Notes: generated by a model from the letters alone, not told the origin. A stretch of DNA of 64,000 nt from JAGIBJ01 sp032119795 (GCA_032119795.1 JAUMFO010000027.1:11714-75713), one strand, 5' to 3'. Shown: positions 26,106 to 34,598, numbered from the stretch's first letter. Program-made: numbers and translations.

Positions 26106-26215
26106 TTGCGGGGCTCGCGCCCGGAACGCCCCTTTTGGGCGCTCGGGACGCGAGCCTCGCTGAGTGCAACCCCAGAGGGTTGCATCTACCTGACATAACG
26201 CGCTCGTCACCGGCG

Positions 26216-26257
26216 TTCGCGTTGAACCCGCCGCACGTCCGGCGGGTTCAACGCGAA
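26216..26257. repeat. Perfect 18-bp-arm hairpin at the centre of repeat element B
   Basis: TTCGCGTTGAACCCGCCG (26216-26233) and its exact reverse complement (26240-26257) flank the loop CACGTC. It is the most perfect inverted repeat of the element, and a diverged version lies in copy A at 11272-11321. Confidence 0.9.
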
Positions 26258-26548
26258 GGCCAACCCCCGCAACCTCCAGCGGTTGCAGACCGCCCGGCGC
26301 CCCCAGGCGCCGCAGCGATCACCAATCCGCCGCCGCCAACCCGCGCAAACCCCGAAATCCGCCGCGCCCTCGCCGCGGAACGCCCCCAGACCAAGCAGCG
26401 ATCTCAAATCCACCGCCGCCAACGACCCAGCCGCCGTCAGGGCTGCTCAGTCGCACCGCCGCCAATCAGCGCGAGGACCGCCCCCAAACAGCGCAGACGG
26501 CGCCGCCGACCAGCCCAGGCGCCGGAGCCTCCGCCCGGTTGGCGCCCG

Positions 26549-28054
26549 TCAGCCGCCGACCCAGCCTGCCGGGCGGCGCTCGGCCCACGGCATGGCCTGC
26601 TCCAGCTGCGCCGAGAGCTGCAGCAGGACGGCCTCGTCCGGGGCCATGAGCTGCACGCCGATCGGCAGCCCGTCGGCCGTCTCGCCGAGCGGGAGCGAGA
26701 TCGCCGCCCAGCCGGTGACGTTGGCCATCGTCGTCCAGCCGGTCGTTGCGAACTCGACGTCGAAGAACGCCCGGACCGTCCCGCGCGCCTGATTGAGCAA
26801 CCCGTACGGGGGAGGCGGCGTGAGCAGCGTCGGCACGAGCAAGACGTCGTGCGCCCCCATGCCCTGCACGAATGCGCGCGTCTGGGCATGGACCTGCTCG
26901 ATCGCGGCGGCGTACTGCAGTCCCGTCGTCGCAACGCCCTCGCGGGCCATCACCCACGCCGACGCTTCAAGGTCGTCCGGCCCCGGAGCCCGGCCGAGCA
27001 CCTCCGCTGCGAAGTCGTGCAGCTGCTGGTTGCTCACCGCATGCAGGACGGCGATCGCGTCGGCCACGGCGCCAGCGTCGAACCCAGGAGCGCCCTCCTC
27101 GAGGTGGTGGCCGAGCGACTCCAGCACGCGTGCCGTGGCCTCAACCGCCGCCACCACCTGCGGGTCGGTTACGGGCTCGACGAGGGCCACGCCGCCGCCG
27201 GTGAGGTCAACGCCGGGGAACGGCGACGCCGTCGCGACAAGGATCCGCTGCGGCGCCGGCGGCTCGGCGATCAGGTCAAGAAGCGGAAGCCCCGGCACCG
27301 GGGCCGAATACGGATCGCCGAGCGCGGCGCCCGTCACCGCGTCGAGCAACGCCGCGCTATCGCGGACCGTTCGCGTGAGCGCGTGTTCGTTCACCAGCCC
27401 CTCGAGCACATGGCCCGCGCCCGGCGCGAAGGACGTCCGCCCGCGGCGCGGCTTGAGGCCCACCAGCCCGCAGCAAGAGGCGGGAACCCGAATCGACCCT
27501 GTCCCGTCACCACCTGACGCCGCCGGCACGACGCCCGCAGCCACCGCCGCCGCCGAACCTCCGCTGGAGCCACCGGGCGTGACGTGCGCGCCCCACGGGT
27601 TGGCGGTCGGCCCAAAAAGCAGCGGCTCCGTCGTGCAGTGGTTGCCCCACTCCGGCGTGTTCGTCTTCCCGAACGGGACGAGCCCCGCCGCTAGGTAGCG
27701 CTCGACGATCCACGCACTCTCACCGGCCACATAGCCGGCAAGCGCCCGCGAGCCCATCCGCTCCGGTGCACCTGCCAGCGACGCGCTGAGGTCCTTCAGC
27801 AAGAACGGAACCCCGGCGACCGGGCCACCAGGCGCGTGGGGGCCGCGCAACGCGCCAGACGCGTCGAGCCCGGCTGCCTGCTCCCGCGCCCGCTCGAACA
27901 GGTCGGCGATCACGGCGTTCAGGGAGCGGGTCGCCTCCGTTCGCAGGATCGCCGCCTCGAGCAGCTGCACCGCCGTCAGCTCCCCACTCTGCAGCAGCGC
28001 CGCCTGGCCGAGCATGTCGAGATCCGCCAGAGCAAAGGCCGCGTTTGAGTCCAT
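26549..28054 (-). CDS. Amidase-signature family hydrolase
   Basis: 501 residues from ATG 28054, where the family N-terminus begins (FALADLDMLGQAALLQSGELTAVQLLEAAI). The Ser-Ser-Lys catalytic triad is intact: GVPFLLKDLS (Lys), then GGSSGGSAAAVAAGVVPAASGGDGTGSIRVPASCCGLVGLKP (cis-Ser and nucleophile Ser in the GSIR segment). GLVPFGKTNTPEWG is also typical. The family hydrolyses amides, including aryl- and acyl-amides; the substrate cannot be predicted. It is cytoplasmic, with no signal peptide. Downstream is repeat element B; upstream it is divergent from a hypothetical gene. Confidence 0.9.
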   Translation of the reverse strand: MDSNAAFALADLDMLGQAALLQSGELTAVQLLEAAILRTEATRSLNAVIADLFERAREQAAGLDASGALRGPHAPGGPVAGVPFLLKDLSASLAGAPERMGSRALAGYVAGESAWIVERYLAAGLVPFGKTNTPEWGNHCTTEPLLFGPTANPWGAHVTPGGSSGGSAAAVAAGVVPAASGGDGTGSIRVPASCCGLVGLKPRRGRTSFAPGAGHVLEGLVNEHALTRTVRDSAALLDAVTGAALGDPYSAPVPGLPLLDLIAEPPAPQRILVATASPFPGVDLTGGGVALVEPVTDPQVVAAVEATARVLESLGHHLEEGAPGFDAGAVADAIAVLHAVSNQQLHDFAAEVLGRAPGPDDLEASAWVMAREGVATTGLQYAAAIEQVHAQTRAFVQGMGAHDVLLVPTLLTPPPPYGLLNQARGTVRAFFDVEFATTGWTTMANVTGWAAISLPLGETADGLPIGVQLMAPDEAVLLQLSAQLEQAMPWAERRPAGWVGG

Positions 28055-28193
28055 TGAGCCGAATCGTTGCGGTCTCAGCGCGCCACAACAAGCCCGCAGA
28101 CCGCTGGAAGACCGGGCGTTTGCCATGACACGGTGCGCCCGCGGCCGTGAGATTGCGCGCACCAACCGATCCGGCTGCGAGCATCGTCTGCAC

Positions 28194-28811
28194 ATGAGCG
28201 GCGACGACGAACCCCTCACCGGCTCCGAACGCGACCTGCTGCGCCAGGCCGCGCGGGACGCTCCGGACGAGTTCTTGATGTCTCTGCTGGCCATGGCCCG
28301 CCAGCGCCTACGCGAACACGTCGGCCTGCTGGTGAACGGCATGATCGTGATCGGCGAACTCAACGAGCCTGAGGCGCTCGCCTCGCTGCTGCGCGTGCGC
28401 CGCGGAGCCCAGATCGAGCGTGCCGAGCGCCCCGAGGGCCTGTCGGACGACGAGTGGGACGTGATGGCGCAGACGTGGATCAACGAGCCCACCGCCATGG
28501 TGGAAGACCACCGCGCCCGCGAGGAGGCCCTCGAAGAGGCGCTCGAGCCCTACGCGATCGACGGCCCACCCCGCTCCCGGGAACTCCCGGGCGACCTGGA
28601 ACGCCAGCTCGAAGCGATGCGGACGTATTCCCACATCACCCTGACCGACGCGACGATCACCGCGCCCGGCGTGCCGTCGACGACGTCGGTCCCGGTGATG
28701 CGGATCGCGGTGCGGCAGGTGTCTGGCTGGTGGCTGGCCCCACTCAACGAGGACGGGTCGTCGTCGATCAACCTCTGGGACGGCGAGCCCCGCATCTTCA
28801 ACGAGGACTAG
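28194..28811 (+). CDS. Conserved-looking cytoplasmic protein of unknown function
   Basis: 205 residues from ATG 28194. The N-terminal half is helical and charged (SERDLLRQAARDAPDEFLMSLL, LRVRRGAQIERAER), with a short hydrophobic stretch VGLLVNGMIVIGEL. The C-terminal third looks beta-rich (YSHITLTDATITAPG, VSGWWLAPLNEDGSSSINLWDGEP). I do not recognise the family. No signal peptide. Good actinobacterial codon pattern supports coding. It converges with the GGDEF gene, 37 bp apart. Confidence 0.6.
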   Translation: MSGDDEPLTGSERDLLRQAARDAPDEFLMSLLAMARQRLREHVGLLVNGMIVIGELNEPEALASLLRVRRGAQIERAERPEGLSDDEWDVMAQTWINEPTAMVEDHRAREEALEEALEPYAIDGPPRSRELPGDLERQLEAMRTYSHITLTDATITAPGVPSTTSVPVMRIAVRQVSGWWLAPLNEDGSSSINLWDGEPRIFNED

Positions 28812-28848
28812 ACGCTCGCCTCAACCGGGCGGGCGGCTGCCCCGCTGA

Positions 28849-31062
28849 TCAGGCCCCGAGCCCCGGATCAGCAGCTGGCTCGTCGGCCGTCGACGGCCGG
28901 GCGCGCCGAGCGGCGCGGTCCTGCTTGACGGCGTAGGCGCGCTGGTCGGCGACACTGAGGAGGCGGTCAAGATCGTCGCCATCGGGGCCCTGCAAGGCGC
29001 CGCCGACCGACCCGGCCGTGACGACCGCAAGTCGGGCGTCGAGCTGGCCGACGAGCTCATCGAGTTCATCCCGGGTCTCGACGCGGATCGCCGCGACGAA
29101 CTCGTCGCCGCCGAGCCGGCCGATCGCCTCCGCGTCTGGCAGCGTTGCGATCGCGACGCCCGCCACGGCCTGCAGGAGGCGATCACCAACGGCATGCCCC
29201 TGCGTGTCGTTGACCTGTTTGAAGGCGTCGAGATCGAGGGCGATGATCGCCAGCCGCGGCCCCTGATTCGCCGTCTGCGTGAGCGCACGCGTGGTGCGGC
29301 GCACGAAGCCCCGGCGGTTGAGCAGGGCCGTCAGCGGATCGGTGTTGGCGAGCTCCATCCGCGTGGCGGTCGCCTCGCTGAACGCCTCGTAGCCGATAGA
29401 GCCCAGAGCGTAGGCGCCGCCGAGCAGGACGACTTGGAAGGGCGCAACCCACAGGGCGTCGCTCGGCCCGAGCAGCAGCACGAGCGCCCAGCACGCCACG
29501 ATCGCGGCGCTCGTCTGCTGCGACTGGCGCCGCTCAAAGGTCGAAGCGTCGAAGAGCACCTTGAGGTAGAGGCCCGCGATGATCGGCGAGGCGGCACCGT
29601 CTCCCGTGGAGAGTGCCGCCGTCCCGACGCCAAGCCCGACGAGCACCGTCGGGACCCACACCACCAGGGCGTCCGGGTCGCCCATGTGCTGGGTGCGTTT
29701 GCGAAAGAACAGACCCGCACCGATATTCGCCAGGACCCACGGGATCCCGAGATACATGATCAGGAGTTGGTAGATCGTGTCGCCGCCGCCAGCGATCGTG
29801 CTGGCCACGAAGGTGGCGCCGGCCAGGCCGATCGTCACGAATCCCGCCAGGACCCAGGTGCCGTCGAAGGTGCTCGGGTCGCGTCCTAGCGCGGCGGCAC
29901 CGCGCCGGCGAAGCCGCGAGTAGGGCACGGGCGGCTCGGGCACCGGCTCCGCGCCGCGCCGCTCGACGTGACGCTCGTCGGTGAGGACCTCCCGATGCTG
30001 CACCCGCTGGCCAGGATCGGCCTTCGCGGCGTAGAGCGCGAGGTCGGCGTCGCGCAGCAGATCGTCTGCGCCAGCGAGTCCCGCCGGGCACGTCGCGATC
30101 CCCAGCGACGCGCCAACGCGCTCCGCCAACACGGCAATGAGCCGCTCGCCCAGGGCGGTGGCCTCCCCGATCGACGTGTCGCCCAAGAAGATCGCGAACT
30201 CGTCGCCGCCAAGCCGGCCAAACGCCGCCGACTCCGGCAGGAACTCCGGGATCTGACGCCCGACCCACGCCAGGACGTCGTCGCCGGCCGCGTGGCCGTG
30301 CGCGTCGTTGATGAGTTTGAAGCCGTTGAGATCGATCACCAGCAGCGCGACCGGGCGCTGCGCCGCCCGCGCCTGCTCGATCGACCACTCCATCTGCTCC
30401 AGGAACCCGCGACGGTTGAGGGCCGCAGTGAGGATGTCGCTGCGCGAGAGCAGCAGCGCTTGGCGCGACGCGCGGTAGTGCCCGAGGCGCGGAATGAGGC
30501 CAACGAACCAGCCCGAGACGCACAGCGCCATCGTTGACGCGACCTCGATGAGGTCGGCGTCCGGCTGGACCACCTGGATCACCGGCATCGACAGCAGCAC
30601 CACCGCGAGGGTGATCCGCGACCACCGCTTCGGGAAGACGAGTCCCACGTAGGGCATGACGAGGATCACGGCCGTGTAGGAGACCGACGCCAGCCCCAGA
30701 TCGAGCATCGCCGCGGCCGAGAGCGCCGCAACGAGGATGGACGTCCAGCCGAGATAGATCGTGAATCGCCCGCGGCGTCGCTCGGCGCCGGGCGTGTCCT
30801 GCAGCAGGGCACCGACCGCGCTGACGACGCCGAACGCGATCGCCGCAAACAGGACGAGTTCGTCGGCCCACCGTGCCGAGGGCCTGGCCGGGGGCCGCAG
30901 GCCCTCACTCAGCGCAAACGCAAACGCGCCCACGCTGATCACCATGAGCGGCACGAACGCGACGTCGCGGCGGCTCAAGATCGACATGCCGCCTTCGGGC
31001 AGGCGCGGCCGATCGCCGCTCCGCTTGCGGCCTGGGCGCTGACGGCGGGGAGAGGTCGTCAT
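28849..31062 (-). CDS. Membrane diguanylate cyclase-like protein with two TM-GGDEF modules
   Basis: About 737 residues. ATG 31062 or 31074 are both plausible, and ATG 30987 (preceded by GAAGGCGG) is an alternative. Five or six membrane helices lead to a first GGDEF domain (SRSDILTAALNRRGF, DLNGFKLINDAHGH, GRLGGDEFAIF). A second block of about six helices then leads to a second GGDEF domain (ANTDPLTALLNRRGF, DLDAFKQVNDTQGH, GRLGGDEFVAA). Both active loops are intact. No RxxD inhibitory site precedes either GGDEF (PESA and PDAE at that place). The family makes cyclic di-GMP from two GTP. A tandem fusion of two complete membrane-GGDEF units is unusual. It may be co-transcribed with the cupin and TetR genes upstream. 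Confidence 0.88.
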   Translation of the reverse strand: MTTSPRRQRPGRKRSGDRPRLPEGGMSILSRRDVAFVPLMVISVGAFAFALSEGLRPPARPSARWADELVLFAAIAFGVVSAVGALLQDTPGAERRRGRFTIYLGWTSILVAALSAAAMLDLGLASVSYTAVILVMPYVGLVFPKRWSRITLAVVLLSMPVIQVVQPDADLIEVASTMALCVSGWFVGLIPRLGHYRASRQALLLSRSDILTAALNRRGFLEQMEWSIEQARAAQRPVALLVIDLNGFKLINDAHGHAAGDDVLAWVGRQIPEFLPESAAFGRLGGDEFAIFLGDTSIGEATALGERLIAVLAERVGASLGIATCPAGLAGADDLLRDADLALYAAKADPGQRVQHREVLTDERHVERRGAEPVPEPPVPYSRLRRRGAAALGRDPSTFDGTWVLAGFVTIGLAGATFVASTIAGGGDTIYQLLIMYLGIPWVLANIGAGLFFRKRTQHMGDPDALVVWVPTVLVGLGVGTAALSTGDGAASPIIAGLYLKVLFDASTFERRQSQQTSAAIVACWALVLLLGPSDALWVAPFQVVLLGGAYALGSIGYEAFSEATATRMELANTDPLTALLNRRGFVRRTTRALTQTANQGPRLAIIALDLDAFKQVNDTQGHAVGDRLLQAVAGVAIATLPDAEAIGRLGGDEFVAAIRVETRDELDELVGQLDARLAVVTAGSVGGALQGPDGDDLDRLLSVADQRAYAVKQDRAARRARPSTADEPAADPGLGA

Positions 31063-31140
31063 CGCAGTCGCCATCGGCACGTCACCGGCCGAGAACAACC
31101 TTTGGATCAGCGTTCATACGCCGCACGTGCCTGCGGCTAT

Positions 31141-31518
31141 TCACTCGGCGGCGCCAGGCTCCGTGATGACGGTGTCCTCGTGCAGGTACGCGGGCGCGCA
31201 GCAGCAGAGCAGCTCGAGGTCCTCGTCGGCCGAGGCCCAGAGCTTGTGTTCGACGCCCGGCGGGATCACCACGGTGTCTCCCGCGCGCACGTCAGCCTCG
31301 ACGTCGCCGAGTCGCATGCGGCCGTGGCCGGCCGTGAAGAAGTAGATCTCTTCGCTGACGTGGTGGAAGTGCTGGTCGGTTGCTTTGCCGGCCGGAACGG
31401 TCGCCTGGGCGAGCGACTGGTTCTGCGTCGGGAGCGACACGCGGCCAGCGACCTCTCGGATGGTCGAGCCGTCCTTGGTCGTGAAGGGCTCCGCGGCGTC
31501 GAGGCGTCCGATTTGCAT
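31141..31518 (-). CDS. Small single-domain cupin protein
   Basis: 125 residues from ATG 31518; a GTG at 31572 would add 18 residues. The cupin core is clear: GKATDQHFHHVSEEIYFFTAGHGRMRLG supplies two His and a Glu, and GDTVVIPPGVEHKLWA supplies the second-motif His, so metal binding is expected. LLCCCAPAYLHEDTVI near the end is Cys-rich. Single cupins may be oxygenases, isomerases or sensors; this one resembles the general cupin_2 group. It lies 84 bp after the TetR gene and about 80 bp before the GGDEF gene, all on the minus strand. Confidence 0.85.
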   Translation of the reverse strand: MQIGRLDAAEPFTTKDGSTIREVAGRVSLPTQNQSLAQATVPAGKATDQHFHHVSEEIYFFTAGHGRMRLGDVEADVRAGDTVVIPPGVEHKLWASADEDLELLCCCAPAYLHEDTVITEPGAAE

Positions 31519-31602
31519 GACCCGACGGTAACCCTGCGGGAGACCCGCCTGCATGCGAGACCGGTCACTCACGGGTTCAGCCCATGAGAACCGCCCGGCG
31601 CG

Positions 31603-32193
31603 CTACGCGAACACCGACGCCGCCGACCGCAGGAACGTCGTCCGCGCAACCGAGGGATCGCCGAGATACGCGGCGACCTGACCGCCGTCACGCAGCATCA
31701 CCAGGAGATCGGTCGCGTACTCCGGATCGGGGTGGCCGGCCGCCGTGAGCAGCTCGGCGACCGTCGAGCGGAACCAGACGCGGTGTTCGTCGACGGCACG
31801 CCGCACCCGGCTCATGGGATCTGGGTACTCCGCGGCCGCGTTGATGAATGGGCAACCGCGAAAGCCGGTCGACGTAAGGCGCTGCGCGACCCCCTCCACG
31901 ATGGCCGCCAGGAGCTGCGTCGGGTCGGTGGTCGTCTCTGCAATCTCGGTGGCCTGGGCGCGGAGCGCGAGGTCTTGCTCGCGGACGTACTCCACGACCA
32001 GATCTTCCTTGCCGGGAAAGTGCCGGTAGAAGGTGGCGCGGGTGATCTGGGCCTCAGAGATCACCCGATCCACGCCCACCGTGTGGACGCCCTCGGCGTA
32101 GAACAGGCGACCCGCCGTGGCGAGCAAACGCTCGCGGGCCGCCGACGGCTTGCGGGGCGCGGGAGCAGGGCCAGTGGACGGTGCGTCGCTCAT
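31603..32193 (-). CDS. TetR/AcrR-family transcriptional regulator
   Basis: 196 residues from ATG 32193. N-terminal helix-turn-helix (ARERLLATAGRLFYAEGVHTVGVDRVISEAQITRATFYRHFPGKEDLV) with the standard YRHFPGKEDL end. The C-terminal ligand domain includes FRGCPFINAAAEYPD, a feature of the TetR group often controlling oxidoreductases or hydrolases. It is divergent from the alpha/beta hydrolase gene, and two copies of CGATCGTTCTA in the shared 147-bp gap are its likely operators, so it should repress both directions. Confidence 0.92.
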   Translation of the reverse strand: MSDAPSTGPAPAPRKPSAARERLLATAGRLFYAEGVHTVGVDRVISEAQITRATFYRHFPGKEDLVVEYVREQDLALRAQATEIAETTTDPTQLLAAIVEGVAQRLTSTGFRGCPFINAAAEYPDPMSRVRRAVDEHRVWFRSTVAELLTAAGHPDPEYATDLLVMLRDGGQVAAYLGDPSVARTTFLRSAASVFA

Positions 32194-32211
32194 GGCGGGA
32201 CCCTAGTCGAC

Positions 32212-32222
32212 CGATCGTTCTA
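32212..32222. promoter_or_regulatory. Half-site of the TetR operator
   Basis: CGATCGTTCTA, identical to the right part of the perfect palindrome at 32281-32296. It is placed 19 bp before the TetR start codon, suitable for autoregulation. Confidence 0.5.
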
Positions 32223-32280
32223 TCGCCGCAAGAATTGACGCATCCTGGCGCCGCTGCTAGCTTGCCTCGCAGTTCACAAA

Positions 32281-32296
32281 TAGAACGATCGTTCTA
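32281..32296. promoter_or_regulatory. Perfect palindromic operator TAGAACGATCGTTCTA
   Basis: A 16-bp perfect palindrome in the divergent gap between the TetR and hydrolase genes, 44 bp before the hydrolase start. The repeated half-site near the TetR start supports it as the binding site of the adjacent TetR protein. Confidence 0.7.
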
Positions 32297-32340
32297 CATT
32301 CTGGACGATCGCCGTCACTCGCTCGCCAGGAGCCGTTGCC

Positions 32341-33153
32341 ATGAACCCGTCCACCACCCCGGACACCGTCGTCTTCATCCACGGCCTGTGGATGACGCCG
32401 CTCAGCTGGGAGGGCTGGATCGGGCACTTCGAGCAGCTCGGCTACCAGACCATCGCCCCAGGCTGGCCTGGGGTAGGCGACCGGACTCCGGCGCAGCTCC
32501 GCGCGGACGGGTCCTCGATGGCGAAGACCGATGCCGCTGCCGTGCTCGCGCACTACGAGGAGATCATCACGGCGCTCGACAAGCCACCCATCCTGATCGG
32601 CCACTCCTTTGGCGGCGCCTTCGTGCAGGTGCTGATCAGTAAGGGCCTGGGGGCAGCCGGCGTGGCCGTCGATTCGGCCACCGTCAAGGGCATCCCGGAT
32701 CTTCCGATCTCGACGATCCGCTCGGCGCTTGGCGTCCTCGGAAACCCACTGAACTTCGGGAAGGCGGTGCCGTTCACGCCGAAGCAGTTCAAGTACGCCT
32801 TCGGCAACACGCTCACGGACGAGGCATCGCAGGCCGCCTGGGAGCGGTACGCCATTCCGGCGGCGTCGAAGGTGCTCTTCAACGGCGCCGCCTCGCAGCT
32901 CCCAGGGACGGCCTTGAAGGTCGACTTCAAGAAGGCCGACCGCGCGCCGCTGCTCTTCCTCGGCGGCGGCCGCGACCACGTCGTACCCGCGAAGGTCAGC
33001 AAGAAGAACGCCGCCAAGTACCAGCCCGCCGCCGACTACAAGGAGTACCTCACGAAGTCGCACTTCATCGTCGGCGAGCCGGGCTGGGAGCAGGTCGCGA
33101 AGGACGTCAGCGACTGGGTCACCAGCAAGGTCGGGGCGAAGGTCGCGGCGTAG
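32341..33153 (+). CDS. Alpha/beta-fold hydrolase
   Basis: 270 residues from ATG 32341, with CAGGAG 8 bp ahead. DTVVFIHGLWMTPLSWEGW is the oxyanion loop, LIGHSFGGAFVQVL the nucleophile elbow (Ser in GHSFG), LLFLGGGRDHVVPAKVS the acid segment, and KSHFIVGEPGWEQVA the catalytic histidine region. No signal peptide. The substrate is unknown; genes of this type next to a divergent TetR often detoxify small esters or lactones. Under probable control of the palindrome at 32281. Followed 30 bp later by the spermidine-synthase-like gene. Confidence 0.88.
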   Translation: MNPSTTPDTVVFIHGLWMTPLSWEGWIGHFEQLGYQTIAPGWPGVGDRTPAQLRADGSSMAKTDAAAVLAHYEEIITALDKPPILIGHSFGGAFVQVLISKGLGAAGVAVDSATVKGIPDLPISTIRSALGVLGNPLNFGKAVPFTPKQFKYAFGNTLTDEASQAAWERYAIPAASKVLFNGAASQLPGTALKVDFKKADRAPLLFLGGGRDHVVPAKVSKKNAAKYQPAADYKEYLTKSHFIVGEPGWEQVAKDVSDWVTSKVGAKVAA

Positions 33154-33183
33154 TCATGGCCTGAAGCCGTAGCGTTGGGCGCG

Positions 33184-33993
33184 ATGGCTGGCCGTCGCTC
33201 CTCACGTCGTGCGTTTGGCGGTCCCGGCTCCGGTGAGCGGATTCGGGTGGAGTCGAGCGTGGGCACCCTGGAGCTGCTGACGGATCGTTCGCGGCCCGGC
33301 GGGCGGATGCTGCTGATCGACGGGCTCTCGCACGGCTACGTCGACCTCGACGATCCCGCCCACCTGGAGCTCGACTACATCGCCCGGATCGGCGCGGCGC
33401 TTGAGGTGCTCGTCCCGCGGGGCGAGGCGGCGAGCGTCCTACACCTGGGCGGCGGCGCATTCAGTCTGCCGCGCTTTCTGGCGAGCACGCGGCCGCAGGT
33501 CACGCAGACGGTGATCGAGAAGTCCGGCGCCGTGATCAAGCTCGCCGAGCAGCACCTGCGGCTGCGGCGCTCCGAGCGGCTCGTGGTGGTGAAGGCCGAC
33601 GCCTCGACGTGGATCGATCGTGCCGAGGACGCAAGCTTTGATCTGGTGATCGGGGACGCGTTCGTCGGCACCGAGACGCCCGCGCCGATGGCCACGCCGA
33701 CCTTCGCCTTGGACGTGCACCGCGTCCTGAGGCCAGGCGGCCGCTACCTGCTCAATGTCGTCGACCAGCCGCGGTGGGAGTTCGCCGCTCAGCAGTCCCA
33801 GATCCTGCGGGCCCGCTTCGGTGAGGTGCTCGCCTTCGGCGGCCGCGAGGTCGTGCGCGGCAAGAAGTCCGGCAACCTCCTGCTGCTCGCCTGCGACGCG
33901 CCACTGCCCGAGGACGCACTGGAGCGCAAGCTCGCCGGCGGCGCCCACCCCGCCGAGCTCGTGTCGGCGGAGCGCATGGCGGGCTGGGGCTGA
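33184..33993 (+). CDS. Spermidine-synthase-like methyltransferase-fold protein
   Basis: 269 residues from ATG 33184. The SAM/decarboxylated-SAM-binding fold shows in VLHLGGGAFSLPRFLA (glycine-rich loop), VIEKSGAVIKLAEQHL (acidic end of strand 2), ADASTWIDRAEDASFDLVIGDAFVG and RVLRPGGRYLLNVVD. The polyamine-site D-x-Y signature is not clear, so it may be an orphan spermidine-synthase-like protein rather than a true SpeE. It is part of a tight co-directional run: hydrolase, this gene (30-bp gap), HD gene (23-bp gap). Confidence 0.75.
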   Translation: MAGRRSSRRAFGGPGSGERIRVESSVGTLELLTDRSRPGGRMLLIDGLSHGYVDLDDPAHLELDYIARIGAALEVLVPRGEAASVLHLGGGAFSLPRFLASTRPQVTQTVIEKSGAVIKLAEQHLRLRRSERLVVVKADASTWIDRAEDASFDLVIGDAFVGTETPAPMATPTFALDVHRVLRPGGRYLLNVVDQPRWEFAAQQSQILRARFGEVLAFGGREVVRGKKSGNLLLLACDAPLPEDALERKLAGGAHPAELVSAERMAGWG

Positions 33994-34016
33994 GGCCGCG
34001 GGCTAGCCTCCTCCCC

Positions 34017-34598
34017 ATGCCGACCACCATCACGCGCGCCGAGGCCTGGGACCTGCTCACCGAGTGGGTCGAGTCGGAGTCCTTGAGGAAGCACTGCCTG
34101 GCAGTCGAGGCGTCGATGCGGGCGGTGGCCCGCGAGCGCGGCGGCGACGAGGAGCTGTGGGGCGTCACCGGTCTGCTCCATGACGTCGACTACGAACGCT
34201 TCCCGGATCTGGAGACCGGCCACCCGCGCAAGGCCCTCGAGCTGCTCAAGGCGCGCGACGCCGACCCGGTGATGCTCAACGCGATTGCCGCCCACGCGCC
34301 CTACCTCGGCGTGGAGCCGGAGTCGGAGATGGCGAAGGCGCTGCTGGCCGTCGACGAACTCTCGGGCTTCGTGGTCGCCGTCGCCTACGTGCGGCCGCAA
34401 GGGATCCACGGCATGACGCCCAAGTCCGTGAAGAAGAAGCTCAAGACGCCCGCGTTCGCGGCCGCCGTCTCCCGCGAGGACGTCGCCAAGGGCCCCGACT
34501 ACCTCGGCATGGAGCTCGACGCGCTGATCTCGCTGGTGATCGGCGCGCTGGAGGCCGAGGCCGACGCGCTGGAGTTGAACGGGGCGAGCGACGCCTGA
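34017..34598 (+). CDS. HD-domain phosphohydrolase-like protein
   Basis: 193 residues from ATG 34017. Early histidine (LRKHCLAVEASM), then the HD pair in GVTGLLHDVDYERFPD and a later helix IAAHAPYLG, giving the metal ligands of the HDIG/HD fold. The C-terminus AMELDALISLVIGALEAEADAL is helical. Predicted metal-dependent phosphohydrolase of unknown substrate. Last gene of a three-gene co-directional run. Confidence 0.8.
   Translation: MPTTITRAEAWDLLTEWVESESLRKHCLAVEASMRAVARERGGDEELWGVTGLLHDVDYERFPDLETGHPRKALELLKARDADPVMLNAIAAHAPYLGVEPESEMAKALLAVDELSGFVVAVAYVRPQGIHGMTPKSVKKKLKTPAFAAAVSREDVAKGPDYLGMELDALISLVIGALEAEADALELNGASDA

Larger units (their letters stand above)
25664..26548. repeat. Composite palindromic repeat element, copy B (largest)
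   Basis: This fills the gap between the convergent carboxylesterase and amidase genes. In order: three copies of GAGCGGGTTGGCGGCG, one partial and two full 84-bp arm units, a first core (GGGGTTGCACGTGCCGGACA near 25992), a hairpin at 26080-26105, and a second core (GGGTTGCATCTACCTGACAT near 26178). A perfect hairpin at 26216-26257 follows, then arm units in reverse orientation (for example CCACCGCCGCCAACGACCC near 26410). The arrangement is a large imperfect palindrome. Long ORFs crossing it are artefacts of the 84-bp period. No transposase or other protein signature. Confidence 0.85.

Noticed and set aside
25260..26210. 300-codon minus-strand ORFs across the repeat element at 25.7-26.2 kb
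   Set aside because: The 84-bp unit is a multiple of three, so frames stay open; the translation is a low-complexity RSPIRRRQPAQMPP repeat and part is antisense to the carboxylesterase. No signal of selection for protein.
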